DNA from: Lachnospiraceae bacterium | Lineage (GTDB): Bacteria; Bacillota; Clostridia; Lachnospirales; Lachnospiraceae | NCBI GenBank assembly: GCA_016282745.1 | Contig: JAEELL010000054.1 | Coordinates: 1 to 57,320, forward strand | Length of the DNA stretch: 57,320 nt | Reading direction: 5' to 3' | In this document: in pieces, positions 46,088 to 54,160 of the stretch | Layout: each line of letters opens with the position of its first letter | Numbering within the stretch: position 1 is the stretch's first letter | Program-made: the position numbers and the translations under genes | The notes under the pieces: generated by a model | The model's input: only the letters and a program-made list of their open reading frames with translations | Told to the model about the DNA's origin: nothing | Database searches by the model: none

Positions 46088-47269
46088 ATGTCAGAAAGAA
46101 ATTTGGAATTTGATACCATAATAGACAGAAGCGGTAAAAAAAGTTTAAAATACGATTTTGCAAAGAAAAGAGGGTATCCTGAAGATGTATTGCCATTATG
46201 GGTTGCAGACATGGATTTTAAAACATCATCTTATGTTGAAGAGGCGCTGAAGGATGTAGTATCCCATAACATTTACGGATATACAAATATTCAGAGAGGA
46301 GATGGATTTTTCGAGGTGGTTGCAGGCTGGATGAAAAGACACCATGACTGGGAGGTTAGACCTGAGTGGCATGTTATTACACCGGGAGTATGCTTCGCAA
46401 TTGCATGTGCAATTAAAGCATACACAGAAGTTGGAGATTCGGTGATTATTCAGCAGCCGGTTTATTATCCTTTCAGCAACCTGATAGTACAGAATAACAG
46501 AAGAATTGTCAGCAATGATTTGATTTATGATGGCAAAGGTCATTACTCAATTGATTATGAAGATTTTGAAAATAAGATTGTTGAGAATGATGTGAAATTA
46601 TTTATTCTGTGTAATCCTCACAATCCGGTTGGAAGAGTTTGGACAAAAGAAGAACTCGAAAGACTTGGTGAGATTTGTAAAAAGCACAATGTTATAGTGT
46701 TTAGCGATGAGATACATTTTGATTTTATTTGGAATGGAAGGCATCAGATTTTTCAGGAGGTTAACCCTGAGTTTAAGAAATTTACAATTACTGCTACTGC
46801 CCCGACAAAGACCTTTAATCTTGCAGGCCTTCAACAGTCAAACATATTTATTCCAAACAGAGAACTAAAGCACAAATTTATTTTTGAGTACGATGCGACA
46901 GGTATGGATGAGCCGAATATATTTGGAATAGCTGCGGCTGAAGCAGCATACAAATATGGAGATGAATGGCATGAAGCATCAAAAAAGTATATCAGGGATA
47001 ATATTGAGTTTGCAGATAAATATATCAAAGAAAATATTCCGGGAGTCAGATTGATTCCCACAGAGGGCACATATTTGATTTGGCTTGATTTTAGTGAAAC
47101 AGGTATTGATGCAAAGAAAATAGATGACCTGATTGTAAACAAGGCAAAATTATGGTTGGACAGCGGAAGAATTTTTGGGAAAACCGGAACAGGATTTCAG
47201 AGAATAAATGTTGCCTGCCCGAGAAGTGTTCTTGAAGAAGCTCTTTCAAGAATCAAAAATTTATTGTAA
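46088..47269 (+). CDS. MalY/PatB-type cystathionine beta-lyase (C-S lyase)
   Basis: A 393-residue fold-type I PLP enzyme. LPLWVADMDF, CNPHNPVGRVW, FSDEIHFDF and TATAPTKTFNLAGLQ (PLP Lys) are family marks. Such enzymes split cystathionine or S-alkyl cysteines into a thiol, pyruvate and ammonia. The preceding gene makes or cleaves cystathionine, so methionine synthesis is one role; release of methanethiol or sulfide from modified cysteine is another. It starts after GAGGTG, 57 bases downstream of its partner. It ends before the CYS-box-like region of metY. Confidence 0.88.
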   Translation: MSERNLEFDTIIDRSGKKSLKYDFAKKRGYPEDVLPLWVADMDFKTSSYVEEALKDVVSHNIYGYTNIQRGDGFFEVVAGWMKRHHDWEVRPEWHVITPGVCFAIACAIKAYTEVGDSVIIQQPVYYPFSNLIVQNNRRIVSNDLIYDGKGHYSIDYEDFENKIVENDVKLFILCNPHNPVGRVWTKEELERLGEICKKHNVIVFSDEIHFDFIWNGRHQIFQEVNPEFKKFTITATAPTKTFNLAGLQQSNIFIPNRELKHKFIFEYDATGMDEPNIFGIAAAEAAYKYGDEWHEASKKYIRDNIEFADKYIKENIPGVRLIPTEGTYLIWLDFSETGIDAKKIDDLIVNKAKLWLDSGRIFGKTGTGFQRINVACPRSVLEEALSRIKNLL

Positions 47270-47307
47270 TAAAACCAAAAGAGAATGTTAATGAGTAATT
47301 GTTTTTG

Positions 47308-47437
47308 TGATAAGCATAACCTATCACGAACGATAAGTTTTGAATAATTTTCAAAATCCTACAAATATGGTAGGATATAGTTATTCCAATAAGGGATAAC
47401 ATTTAAGCGGCTATCCCAAACAAAGGTGTAGCCGCTT
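47308..47437 (+). promoter_or_regulatory. metY control region: CYS-box-like site, palindrome, -10, switching leader
   Basis: TGATA-N9-TATCA-N4-CGATA (47308-47335), palindrome TCCTAC-N7-GTAGGA (47357-47375) and TATAGT (47376-47381) repeat the cysK region almost base for base. The leader can fold two ways: GGGATA (47393) with TATCCC (47412), or AAGCGGCTA (47405) with TAGCCGCTT (47429). The two share bases 47412-47413, so they exclude each other. Confidence 0.65.
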
Positions 47438-47463
47438 TAGTAATTTGGAAAAGGAGAATGCTT

Positions 47464-47556
47464 ATGCAATTTAGATTTGAAAGCCTGGTAAGAGCGAATT
47501 ACAGATTTGGACGAATGTGTTGTAAAAAAGATCGATGTTGCAGCGCTGAAATCTAG
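47464..47556 (+). CDS. 30-residue Cys-rich leader peptide before metY
   Basis: AAGGAG at 47451-47456 precedes ATG 47464; a second in-frame ATG lies at 47458. The peptide is MQFRFESLVRANYRFGRMCC followed by KKDRCCSAEI, with two adjacent Cys-Cys pairs separated by KKDR. It lies 122 bases before metY and after the switching leader. Four Cys codons near the end would make ribosomes pause when cysteinyl-tRNA is scarce, a known leader-peptide strategy. A metal-binding micro-peptide is the alternative. The gap up to metY shows only a weak GC-poor hairpin. Confidence 0.6.
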   Translation: MQFRFESLVRANYRFGRMCCKKDRCCSAEI

Positions 47557-47678
47557 TTGGCGAAAAAAACAGTTAGTTCAAAAAGCCGGTTAGATAAAAA
47601 ATATATAAGCCATTAAAAAATATAGATCATTAGTAACATAAATAAACAATAGATTTTAAAATAAAGGAGAACAAGATT

Positions 47679-48959
47679 ATGAGTAATTATAAATTTGAAA
47701 CATTAGCACTTCACGTAGGACAGGAGCAGGCTGACCCAACAACAGATTCAAGAGCGGTACCTATTTACGCAACAACTTCTTATGTATTCCATAACAGCCA
47801 GCATGCAGCTGACAGATTTGGTCTTAGAGATGCAGGAAATATTTACGGAAGACTTACAAATTCAACACAGGGTGTTTTTGAGGACAGAATTGCAGCTTTA
47901 GAGGGTGGCATTGCAGGACTTGCGGTTGCATCAGGAGCAACAGCAATTTCTTATACAATTCAGGCTCTTGCAAAAGCGGGAGAGCATATCGTAGCTCAGA
48001 AGACAATTTACGGAGGAAGTGCAAACTTACTTGCCCACACACTTCCGCAGTATGGTATTGAAAGCTCACTTGTAGATATCCATAATTTAAAAGAAGTTGA
48101 GGATGCAATCAAGCCAAATACAAAGGCAATTTATATTGAGACATTAGGAAATCCAAATTCAGATATTCCGGATATTGATGCGTTGGCAGAACTTGCTCAT
48201 TCACATGGATTACCACTTGTAATTGATAATACTTTTGGAACACCTTATCTCATCAGACCGATTGAGCATGGTGCTGACATTGTAGTTCATTCAGCTACAA
48301 AATTTATAGGAGGACACGGAACTGTTTTAGGTGGTGTTATCGTAGATGCCGGAACTTTTGATTGGGCTGCATCAGGAAGATATCCATGGATTTCAGAACC
48401 AAATCCAAGTTACCACGGAGTAAGATTTACAGAGGCTGCCGGCAAAGCTGCTTTCGCAACATACATCAGAGCCATTCTCTTACGTGACACAGGAGCAGCA
48501 ATCAGCCCGTTTAATGCATTTGCACTTCTTCAGGGAACAGAAACTCTGTCACTTCGCCTTGACAGACATTGGGAGAATACAAAGAAGGTAATTGATTTTC
48601 TTGTAAACAATCCAAAAGTAGAGCATGTAAATCATCCTTCTTTAAATGAACATCCGGACCATGCATTGTTTGAGAAGTATTTTCCAAACGGCGGCGGAAG
48701 CATTTTTACTTTTGAAATCAAGGGCGGAAGAGAAGAAGCATTTAAGTTTATCGATAATTTAAAACTCTTTTCACTTCTTGCAAATGTTGCAGATGTTAAG
48801 AGCCTGGTAATTCATCCGGCTTCAACAACTCACAGTCAGTTGACAGAGGAAGAATTGGCAGAGTCAGGAATTAAGGAAAATACCATCAGACTTTCAATTG
48901 GTACTGAGCATATCGATGATATTATTGCAGATTTGGAAAACGGATTTGCAGCAGTATAA
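47679..48959 (+). CDS. metY: O-acetylhomoserine sulfhydrylase (MetY type)
   Basis: A 426-residue PLP enzyme adding sulfide (or methanethiol) to O-acetylhomoserine to give homocysteine (or methionine). FETLALHVGQEQADPTTDSR, PIYATTSYVF, NIYGRLTNST and HSATKFIGGHGTVLGG (PLP Lys) are diagnostic, as is the length, about 50 residues above MetB. It starts after AAAGGAG. As a user of free sulfide or thiol it is the natural sink for a reductase that releases them. Control lies in the twin CYS-box region and the Cys-rich leader peptide upstream. Confidence 0.93.
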   Translation: MSNYKFETLALHVGQEQADPTTDSRAVPIYATTSYVFHNSQHAADRFGLRDAGNIYGRLTNSTQGVFEDRIAALEGGIAGLAVASGATAISYTIQALAKAGEHIVAQKTIYGGSANLLAHTLPQYGIESSLVDIHNLKEVEDAIKPNTKAIYIETLGNPNSDIPDIDALAELAHSHGLPLVIDNTFGTPYLIRPIEHGADIVVHSATKFIGGHGTVLGGVIVDAGTFDWAASGRYPWISEPNPSYHGVRFTEAAGKAAFATYIRAILLRDTGAAISPFNAFALLQGTETLSLRLDRHWENTKKVIDFLVNNPKVEHVNHPSLNEHPDHALFEKYFPNGGGSIFTFEIKGGREEAFKFIDNLKLFSLLANVADVKSLVIHPASTTHSQLTEEELAESGIKENTIRLSIGTEHIDDIIADLENGFAAV

Positions 48960-48980
48960 ATAATAAAAGTTAATAGAGAG

Positions 48981-49049
48981 CATAGCCATTTTTATAGGTA
49001 CTCTCGATAGACGACCTATTACCGCGGTCAGAAAGTATACCGAGCTATG
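48981..49049 (+). ncRNA. Possible three-way-junction RNA structure downstream of metY
   Basis: CATAGC (48981) pairs with GCTATG (49044). Inside, ATAGGT (48994) pairs with ACCTAT (49014), and CGGT (49025) with ACCG (49039). Drawn together this is a closed three-stem junction of 69 bases just after the metY stop. There is no T-run on the plus strand; an A-run follows it. It may be an mRNA 3' end or an uncharacterised element. Structure by eye only. Confidence 0.35.
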
Positions 49050-49077
49050 TAAAAAAATGTAATCTCATTGTTCTTAG

Positions 49078-49106
49078 TTGACAAATGAAAATAAAAATTC
49101 TATAAT
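49078..49106 (+). promoter_or_regulatory. Consensus sigma-A promoter for the thiamine genes
   Basis: TTGACA (49078-49083), exactly 17 bases, TATAAT (49101-49106). Both hexamers are perfect. Transcription should begin near 49113, just ahead of the TPP aptamer. Confidence 0.92.
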
Positions 49107-49119
49107 GACCACTGTTATA

Positions 49120-49213
49120 ACAGGAGTGCTTAAGGAATTGGGCTGAGAGATGACATAGACCCGTCATCAATCCTTTTACCTGATCCGGATAATGCCGGCG
49201 GAGGGAGTTGACA
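49120..49213 (+). ncRNA. TPP (THI-box) riboswitch
   Basis: Consensus blocks appear in order: CAGGAGTGC, GGGCTGAGAGATGAC, then a P3 stem with GACCC, ACCTGATCCGGATAATGCCGG and CGGAGGGAG. They form the known two-arm aptamer that binds thiamine pyrophosphate. A terminator at 49266-49293 would be the expression platform, so high TPP shuts off the thiamine-binding and transport genes downstream. Confidence 0.95.
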
Positions 49214-49265
49214 GATAATTTATGAGATAGGCGGTATGTCATGCTTATATACATGTAGATTTTAG

Positions 49266-49293
49266 AAACTCACTTCGTAGAGAAGTGAGTTTT
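49266..49293 (+). terminator. Riboswitch terminator
   Basis: AAACTCACTTC (49266-49276) pairs with GAAGTGAGTTT (49282-49292), then a T-rich run. It lies 52 bases after the aptamer and before the first gene. Confidence 0.88.
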
Positions 49294-49394
49294 ATTGTTT
49301 TATAGTAATTGATAATAAAACAAAAATGCTCCACATGGATGCTCATTAAGCTTGCTTGAATTAACGAAATTTATATTTTACAGGAGGATACGAA

Positions 49395-49697
49395 ATGAAT
49401 GCAAATGTAGCAATTCAGGTTCTGCCTGCAGTGCAGGGAGACGAAGAGGTAGTAAGAGTTGTCGATGAGGTGATCGACTATATCAAAAGTACAGGAGTTA
49501 CTTATTATGTAGGACCATGCGAGACTGCTATGGAAGGTGATTATGAAGAACTTATGGAGATAGTTAAGCAGTGCCAGTATATAGCGGTTAAGGCCGGGGC
49601 ACCAAGTGTTATGAGCTATGTTAAGATTGGTTACAAACCGGAAGGTGATATCCTCACTATTGAAAAGAAAACTGCAAAGCATCACATAAATGATTAA
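49395..49697 (+). CDS. Thiamine-binding protein, MTH1187/YkoF-like (DUF77)
   Basis: A 100-residue ferredoxin-like fold protein: NVAIQVLPAVQGDEEVVRVV, then STGVTYYVGPCETAMEGDYEELMEIV. Relatives bind thiamine or hydroxymethylpyrimidine in the cytoplasm. It is first behind the TPP riboswitch and ahead of the ThiXYZ-like genes, so it should help thiamine-precursor uptake or buffering. ACAGGAGG precedes the start. One Cys lies in the GPCETAME loop. Confidence 0.85.
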   Translation: MNANVAIQVLPAVQGDEEVVRVVDEVIDYIKSTGVTYYVGPCETAMEGDYEELMEIVKQCQYIAVKAGAPSVMSYVKIGYKPEGDILTIEKKTAKHHIND

Positions 49698-49725
49698 TAT
49701 TGGCTTATTGATACTGCACAGTATG

Positions 49726-49816
49726 ATGATATGCTCAGATGATATGCATAGATGATATTTGTAGATGATATGCGTAGATGATATTTGTGGATGATATGTG
49801 TAGAAGATATGTGTAG
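49726..49816 (+). repeat. 13-bp tandem repeats between the thiamine-binding and permease genes
   Basis: Seven degenerate units of ATGATATGCGTAG (variants GCATAG, TTTGTAG, TGTGTAG) run from 49726 to 49816. There is no spacer diversity and no CRISPR gene. It may be a slippage product that affects the downstream mRNA leader. Confidence 0.8.
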
Positions 49817-49864
49817 AAGAGTTTTGTGTTTAACAAGAAAAGAGCGAGTCTTGAAATAGGTGAA

Positions 49865-50617
49865 ATGATGAATAAGAAAATTAATATTGTGCCGGTTGTT
49901 GTGATTATTTTACTGCTTATTATATGGCAGGCTGCCTGCACATTAGAATGGGTGCCCAGGTTTATGTTGCCTTCCCCAATTAACGTGGTAAAAGCTTTCG
50001 TCACAGATTTCTCGCTGTTGATGGATCATGCAAAGGTGACTTTGTTGGAAGCAGTTTTGGGTCTTTTCTTCGGAATACTTTTGGGCTTTGTATGCGCGGT
50101 TTTGATGGATACATTTCCAATCGTTAAGAAAGGTCTCTACCCAATCCTGGTGATAAGCCAGACTATACCGGCGGTAGCGATAGCCCCTTTGCTTATTTTA
50201 TGGTTTTCGTACGGAATGACACCAAAGGTAATACTTGTTGTGCTGGTTTCATTTTTCCCGATGGCGGTTGGATTGCTGGATGGGCTTCAATCTGTTGATG
50301 AAGATATGATCAAGCTGATGCATTCCATGAAAGCCACAAGATGGCAGATATTCCAGTATGTGAAATTACCGGCAGCGCTTCCTGAATTCTTTTCAGGTGT
50401 GAGAATAGCGGTTGCTTATTCTGTAGTGGGTGCTGTTATTTCCGAGTGGCTTGGTGGTTTCTCGGGTCTTGGTGTTTATATGACGCGTGTCAAGAAATCC
50501 ATGGCTTATGACAAAATGTTTGCGGTTATATTCTTTGTATCAGCAATCAGTCTGATACTTATGGCGTTTGTGAGCGTACTTCAGAAGAAAGCTATGCCTT
50601 GGGCACAGAAAAAATAA
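49865..50617 (+). CDS. thiX: Thiamine-precursor ABC transporter permease (ThiX-like)
   Basis: A 250-residue permease with six membrane helices. The cytoplasmic loop LMHSMKATRWQIFQYVKLPAALPEF is the EAA motif of the SsuC/ThiX branch, and FLPSP-like RFMLPSPINVVKAF is typical of the N-terminus. ATG 49865 or 49868 is preferred after AGGTG; a GTG at 49826 is possible but has a weak site. It is grouped with a ThiY-like lipoprotein and a ThiZ-like ATPase behind a TPP riboswitch, so it should import hydroxymethylpyrimidine-type precursors. Confidence 0.85.
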   Translation: MMNKKINIVPVVVIILLLIIWQAACTLEWVPRFMLPSPINVVKAFVTDFSLLMDHAKVTLLEAVLGLFFGILLGFVCAVLMDTFPIVKKGLYPILVISQTIPAVAIAPLLILWFSYGMTPKVILVVLVSFFPMAVGLLDGLQSVDEDMIKLMHSMKATRWQIFQYVKLPAALPEFFSGVRIAVAYSVVGAVISEWLGGFSGLGVYMTRVKKSMAYDKMFAVIFFVSAISLILMAFVSVLQKKAMPWAQKK

Positions 50618-50760
50618 ATCGCATAAAAATGCAGAAAAGTCTAACCCACAGAAAAACTAAGATGCAAAAAAACTAAAATACAGAAAACTAAAATTATAGA
50701 AACTAAAATTATAGAAAAACTAAACTATAGATATTTATGACTGGTTAGGAGAATAAAACA

Positions 50761-51774
50761 ATGAGAAAGAATAAGTTTTTGGTAGCAATGTTAACAGCAG
50801 CAATGACATTATCCCTTGTTGGATGTGGAGGAGCAGGTGAAAGTAAGAATAAAAGTAATAGTAAAAACGCTAATCTAAAAGAGATTACCCTTGTTCTTGA
50901 CTGGACACCGAATACAAACCACACAGGTTTCTATGTTGCATTAAATGAAGGTTATTATGAAGCAGAAGGTCTTAAAGTAAATATCGTTCAGCCACCTGAG
51001 GATGGAGCGACAACAATGGTTGCAAGCGGAAAGGCAGAGTTTGGTGTGGATTTCCAGGATTACCTTGCACCGGTATTTACTTCAGAGGAAAATATTCCTA
51101 TCACAGCTGTTGCAGCAATGATTCAGCATAATACTTCCGGTCTTATTTCTCTTAAGGAGGATAATATCAATTCTCCTAAGGACCTCGAGGGCAAGAATTA
51201 TGCAACATGGGATCTTCCTGTTGAGAAGGCGATGATGCAGAATATTGTTGAAGCTGATGGTGGAGATTTTTCAAAAGTAAACCTTATCCCTGAATATGTG
51301 GAGAATGAGGCAGCAGCTCTTCAGCAGGATATTGATGCTATCTGGATTTATTATGCATGGGCAGGAATTTCCACAAAGCAGGCAGGACTTGATACTAACA
51401 CAATGTTTTTTAAAGACTTAAATCCTGCATTTGATTTCTACAGCCCTGTAATTGTTTCTAATACAAATTGGCTTGAAAAAAATCCTGAGGTTGCCAAGGC
51501 ATTCCTTCGCGCAACTAAGAAAGGTTATGAATTTGCAATAAATGATCCTGATGCAGCAGCGGAAATACTTGTTAAGCAGGTTCCGGAGCTTAGTATAGAT
51601 CTTGTTAAGGAAAGCCAGGAGTGGTTATCACCTGAGTATAAGTCAGAAGTTGCACAGTGGGGATATATTGATCAGGCAAGATGGGATGCATTTTATAAAT
51701 GGTTGTCAGACAATGAATTGTCAGATGAAATCCCGGCAGGCTATGGTTTCACAAATGAATACCTTCCGGAATAA
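50761..51774 (+). CDS. thiY: Thiamine-precursor binding lipoprotein (ThiY/THI5-like)
   Basis: A 337-residue lipoprotein with lipobox LSLVGC and a Ser/Asn-Lys spacer. The mature start ITLVLDWTPNTNHTGFYVALNEGYY is the signature of the ThiY/NMT1 group, which binds formyl-aminopyrimidine or hydroxymethylpyrimidine. WDLPVEKAMMQNIVEADGG and the C-terminal PAGYGFTNEYLPE also fit. It starts after TAGGAG, behind 130 bases of AT-rich repeats of CTAAAATTATAG type. Confidence 0.88.
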   Translation: MRKNKFLVAMLTAAMTLSLVGCGGAGESKNKSNSKNANLKEITLVLDWTPNTNHTGFYVALNEGYYEAEGLKVNIVQPPEDGATTMVASGKAEFGVDFQDYLAPVFTSEENIPITAVAAMIQHNTSGLISLKEDNINSPKDLEGKNYATWDLPVEKAMMQNIVEADGGDFSKVNLIPEYVENEAAALQQDIDAIWIYYAWAGISTKQAGLDTNTMFFKDLNPAFDFYSPVIVSNTNWLEKNPEVAKAFLRATKKGYEFAINDPDAAAEILVKQVPELSIDLVKESQEWLSPEYKSEVAQWGYIDQARWDAFYKWLSDNELSDEIPAGYGFTNEYLPE

Positions 51775-51857
51775 TTAGCCATGTGAATTGTTCTTGGCGC
51801 GCATGGCGAGTGCTAAAGATTGGAAAGTTTGTGTTTTAACTTTGGAAAGGCATTGAT

Positions 51858-52673
51858 ATGAAAACAATCTTAACTGTAAATAATATTTCAAAATCCTATG
51901 GTGACAAGCAGGTCATTAAGAATATCAGCATTAGGTTGGGTAAGGGAGAACTTGTAAGCATTCTGGGTGTGAGTGGAGTTGGAAAAACAACATTGTTTAA
52001 CATACTTTCAGGTCTCACCCCCCCGGATTCAGGAAATGTAATGTTGTATTCTCGGAATCATGAAGCGGGAGCAATTGAAGGCGGAACAGTTGAATCTGCG
52101 GCAGATGAATCCGGAACGGACAAAGCGGAGACGAATATAACAGGAAAAAATGGTTATCTGAGTTATATGCTTCAAAAAGATCTGCTGCTTCCTCATAAAA
52201 CAGTAATAGAAAATGCAGCACTTCCTCTTTTGTTAGAGCATGTACCAAAGAAAACAGCTTTGGAGACAGCCGGAAAAGAATTTAAACATTTTGGTCTTGA
52301 TGGGACACAGAATCAGTATCCTTCAGAATTGTCAGGAGGAATGAGACAGCGTGTCGCACTTCTTAGAACTTATCTGTGTAACAAAGAAGTGGCACTTCTT
52401 GATGAACCGTTCAGTGCTTTGGATACCATAACGCGTGCCTCAATGCAGCAGTGGTATCTTGATATGATGAAAGATATCAAACTTTCAACACTGTTCATAA
52501 CACACGACATGGATGAAGCAATTCTGCTTTCGGACAGAATCTATATAATGAAAGGAAGCCCGGCAACAATTGTTGAAGAAATAATTGTTGATGAGAAAAA
52601 ACCAAGAACATCTGATTTTACTCTGACAGAAGAGTTCTTGGAATATAAGAAGAGGATTAGAGAATTACTATAA
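51858..52673 (+). CDS. thiZ: Thiamine-precursor ABC transporter ATPase (ThiZ-like) with an insertion
   Basis: A 271-residue ATPase. Walker A GVSGVGKTTL, Q loop YMLQKDLLLPH, signature ELSGGMRQRVALLRTYL, Walker B VALLDEPFSALD and His in FITHDMDEA are present. An acidic insertion of about 30 residues (near 68-97, EAGAIEGGTVESAADESGTD) lies between Walker A and the Q loop, where the family has only a short turn. It should power the ThiX-like permease. The start follows TTGGAAAGG. Confidence 0.88.
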   Translation: MKTILTVNNISKSYGDKQVIKNISIRLGKGELVSILGVSGVGKTTLFNILSGLTPPDSGNVMLYSRNHEAGAIEGGTVESAADESGTDKAETNITGKNGYLSYMLQKDLLLPHKTVIENAALPLLLEHVPKKTALETAGKEFKHFGLDGTQNQYPSELSGGMRQRVALLRTYLCNKEVALLDEPFSALDTITRASMQQWYLDMMKDIKLSTLFITHDMDEAILLSDRIYIMKGSPATIVEEIIVDEKKPRTSDFTLTEEFLEYKKRIRELL

Positions 52674-52705
52674 CGAGTGCATCAAATAATAGTAAAATAA
52701 TTTGA

Positions 52706-52930
52706 ATGATAACCGACATAAAAGATATTGAGAAGGATAAGGCCATCTATGATGAATTATACAAAGACATTGTAATAACATGTACTGTAGAATACAATGA
52801 TGGCACCACTGAGACAAAGAAAATGGGTGTTTCTGCCAAAATAGGTAAAAATCGCGACTTACACGATGATAGAATTGCAGAAGAAGATTTGGATAACGAC
52901 ATTATAATACCTGTTTATAAAATCAGATAA
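52706..52930 (+). CDS. Hypothetical 74-residue protein
   Basis: The frame from ATG 52706 encodes ITDIKDIEKDKAIYDELYKD and TVEYNDGTTETKKMGVSAKI, ending IIIPVYKIR. It looks like a compact alpha/beta protein rich in charged residues. No ribosome-binding site is visible before the ATG, so the true start could be elsewhere or the gene may be a fragment. No family recognised. A hairpin follows at 52941-52975. Confidence 0.4.
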   Translation: MITDIKDIEKDKAIYDELYKDIVITCTVEYNDGTTETKKMGVSAKIGKNRDLHDDRIAEEDLDNDIIIPVYKIR

Positions 52931-52940
52931 CGAATCAGCA

Positions 52941-52975
52941 AAAGAGACTGACTGCCTGAGGGCTTCAGTCTCTTT
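52941..52975 (+). terminator. Stem-loop after the 74-residue gene
   Basis: AAAGAGACTGA (52941-52951) pairs perfectly with TCAGTCTCTTT (52965-52975) around GCCTGAGGGC-type loop bases. The T-run is short (TTT). Confidence 0.65.
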
Positions 52976-53009
52976 CCGTTATACTCTTTCTGAATATGGA
53001 GGAATCATT

Positions 53010-53054
53010 ATGAGTGAAATATCATTGATAGAAGTAAAACCGGCGGAAATATAG
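53010..53054 (+). pseudogene. Truncated gene start cut at the Rpn element
   Basis: TGGAGGAATCATT followed by ATG 53010 gives MSEISLIEVKPAEI and a TAG at 53052-53054. A good ribosome-binding site with a 14-codon frame that ends four bases before the Rpn stop suggests the start of a gene interrupted by the element. A true micro-peptide is possible. Confidence 0.35.
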
Positions 53055-53057
53055 GAC

Positions 53058-53960
53058 TCACATTTTAAGCTCGTCGACGGAAATTCCCAGTTTTTCAGCA
53101 CCAGTTTCCGGAGAAATGATACCATCTTTGATCATTTCCAAAATGATTTCTTTTTTGCCAATTTCGAGGCCACGCTTTTTGCCAATCTCGAGGCCACGCT
53201 TTTCACCAATTTCGAGGCCACGCTTTTTGCCAATCTCGATACACTCTTTTTTTACCATCTCGATATATTCTTCTTCATTAAATTCAGTAAGTAACATATC
53301 CGTCACCTCACTTCTGTGTGCAAGAAGAAGATCACTGAGAACACCTTCCTCGATACACTGCGTTACAGCCTTGTCTACTGCTATATCGATTGTATCATAT
53401 ATTTTTTTGTTGCGATATATCTTATCAATAAAATAAGAATACTCGTAGAGAGGTTTGCATTTGGAAAATAGTTCCTGATTGAAGCCAACGTTGATATTAA
53501 GCATCGTTGCCGTACATTCTAAAACGTCAGTTTTTGATGCAAACATATCGCTGAGTTTAAGTTCCATTCTCTCCGGATAGCTGACATCTCCAACGTAGAA
53601 AACATAGTATTGAGGTGTAGGCAGAGTTAACTGTGAAGTGCCGTAAATGTTGAGTTTATTTACAGTAACATACTTTTCATAAAGTTTAGAAAAGTAAAAA
53701 ATACCACGAATAGGCATGTTAGGGTTAAAGGTACTCTGCTGCTCATACAGAGACACAATTTCGTCGGAAGTGACAAGACAGGAAACGTCATTTTTATATC
53801 CTAAGTAAATGGCATCTTCAATTGTGGTGATGGTCAAATCATCAGGATTGGTATAATCTTTGTCGTTAAGAGCATTGTACAATGAGAGAAGATAATCTTT
53901 GCGTTCTTCTCTTCCAAATATGTAATTAAATAACTTATCTTTATGTTTCTTCTGAATCAT
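53058..53960 (-). CDS. Rpn-family recombination-promoting nuclease / putative transposase (PD-(D/E)XK)
   Basis: A 300-residue protein: IQKKHKDKLFNYIFGREERK, LSLYNALNDKDY, DLTITTIEDAIYLGYKNDVS and STFNPNMPIRGIFYFSKLYEKY make up the N-terminal nuclease domain. The C-terminal part has AHRSEVTDMLLTEFNEEEYIEMVKKECIEIG. Rpn proteins promote RecA-independent recombination and are common in Lachnospiraceae. Near the C-terminus a 10-residue unit (GKKRGLEIGE-like) is repeated three to four times, as tandem 30-bp DNA repeats around 53155-53245. A shorter, defective copy is at 5965. Promoter and two operators lie upstream. Confidence 0.9.
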   Translation of the reverse strand: MIQKKHKDKLFNYIFGREERKDYLLSLYNALNDKDYTNPDDLTITTIEDAIYLGYKNDVSCLVTSDEIVSLYEQQSTFNPNMPIRGIFYFSKLYEKYVTVNKLNIYGTSQLTLPTPQYYVFYVGDVSYPERMELKLSDMFASKTDVLECTATMLNINVGFNQELFSKCKPLYEYSYFIDKIYRNKKIYDTIDIAVDKAVTQCIEEGVLSDLLLAHRSEVTDMLLTEFNEEEYIEMVKKECIEIGKKRGLEIGEKRGLEIGKKRGLEIGKKEIILEMIKDGIISPETGAEKLGISVDELKM

Positions 53961-53991
53961 AGAACCCCTTTCAATAATTCAACAATATAGT

Positions 53992-54041
53992 CACAAACAG
54001 TTTGTATAAAAATATTATACACAAACTATTTGTGATGTCAA
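53992..54041 (-). promoter_or_regulatory. Rpn promoter with two CACAAA-N3-TTTGTG operators
   Basis: On the minus strand TTGACA (54041-54036), 16 bases, TATAAT (54019-54014). CACAAACTATTTGTG (54020-54034) lies between the hexamers, and CACAAACAGTTTGTA (53992-54006) just after the -10. The same promoter-operator survives before the deletion copy at 6387-6413, so a repressor probably controls this element. Confidence 0.7.
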
Positions 54042-54160
54042 GAGTGCTTTTCTTATGTCGAAAATAGAGATTTGACAAATTATAAGGAGAACTTAGTTCA
54101 AAGGAAGAAAGGAGATTAATAGGAATAGGTAGTCAGAAAGATGTATGGTATAATGTTTTT

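Noticed and set aside
47270-47680. SAM riboswitch or T-box before metY
   Set aside because: Neither the S-box core nor the T-box AGGGTGGNACCGCG was found; the leader has other hairpins and a Cys-rich peptide instead.
49726-49816. CRISPR or iteron-type origin
   Set aside because: 13-bp degenerate units are contiguous and no replication gene is near.
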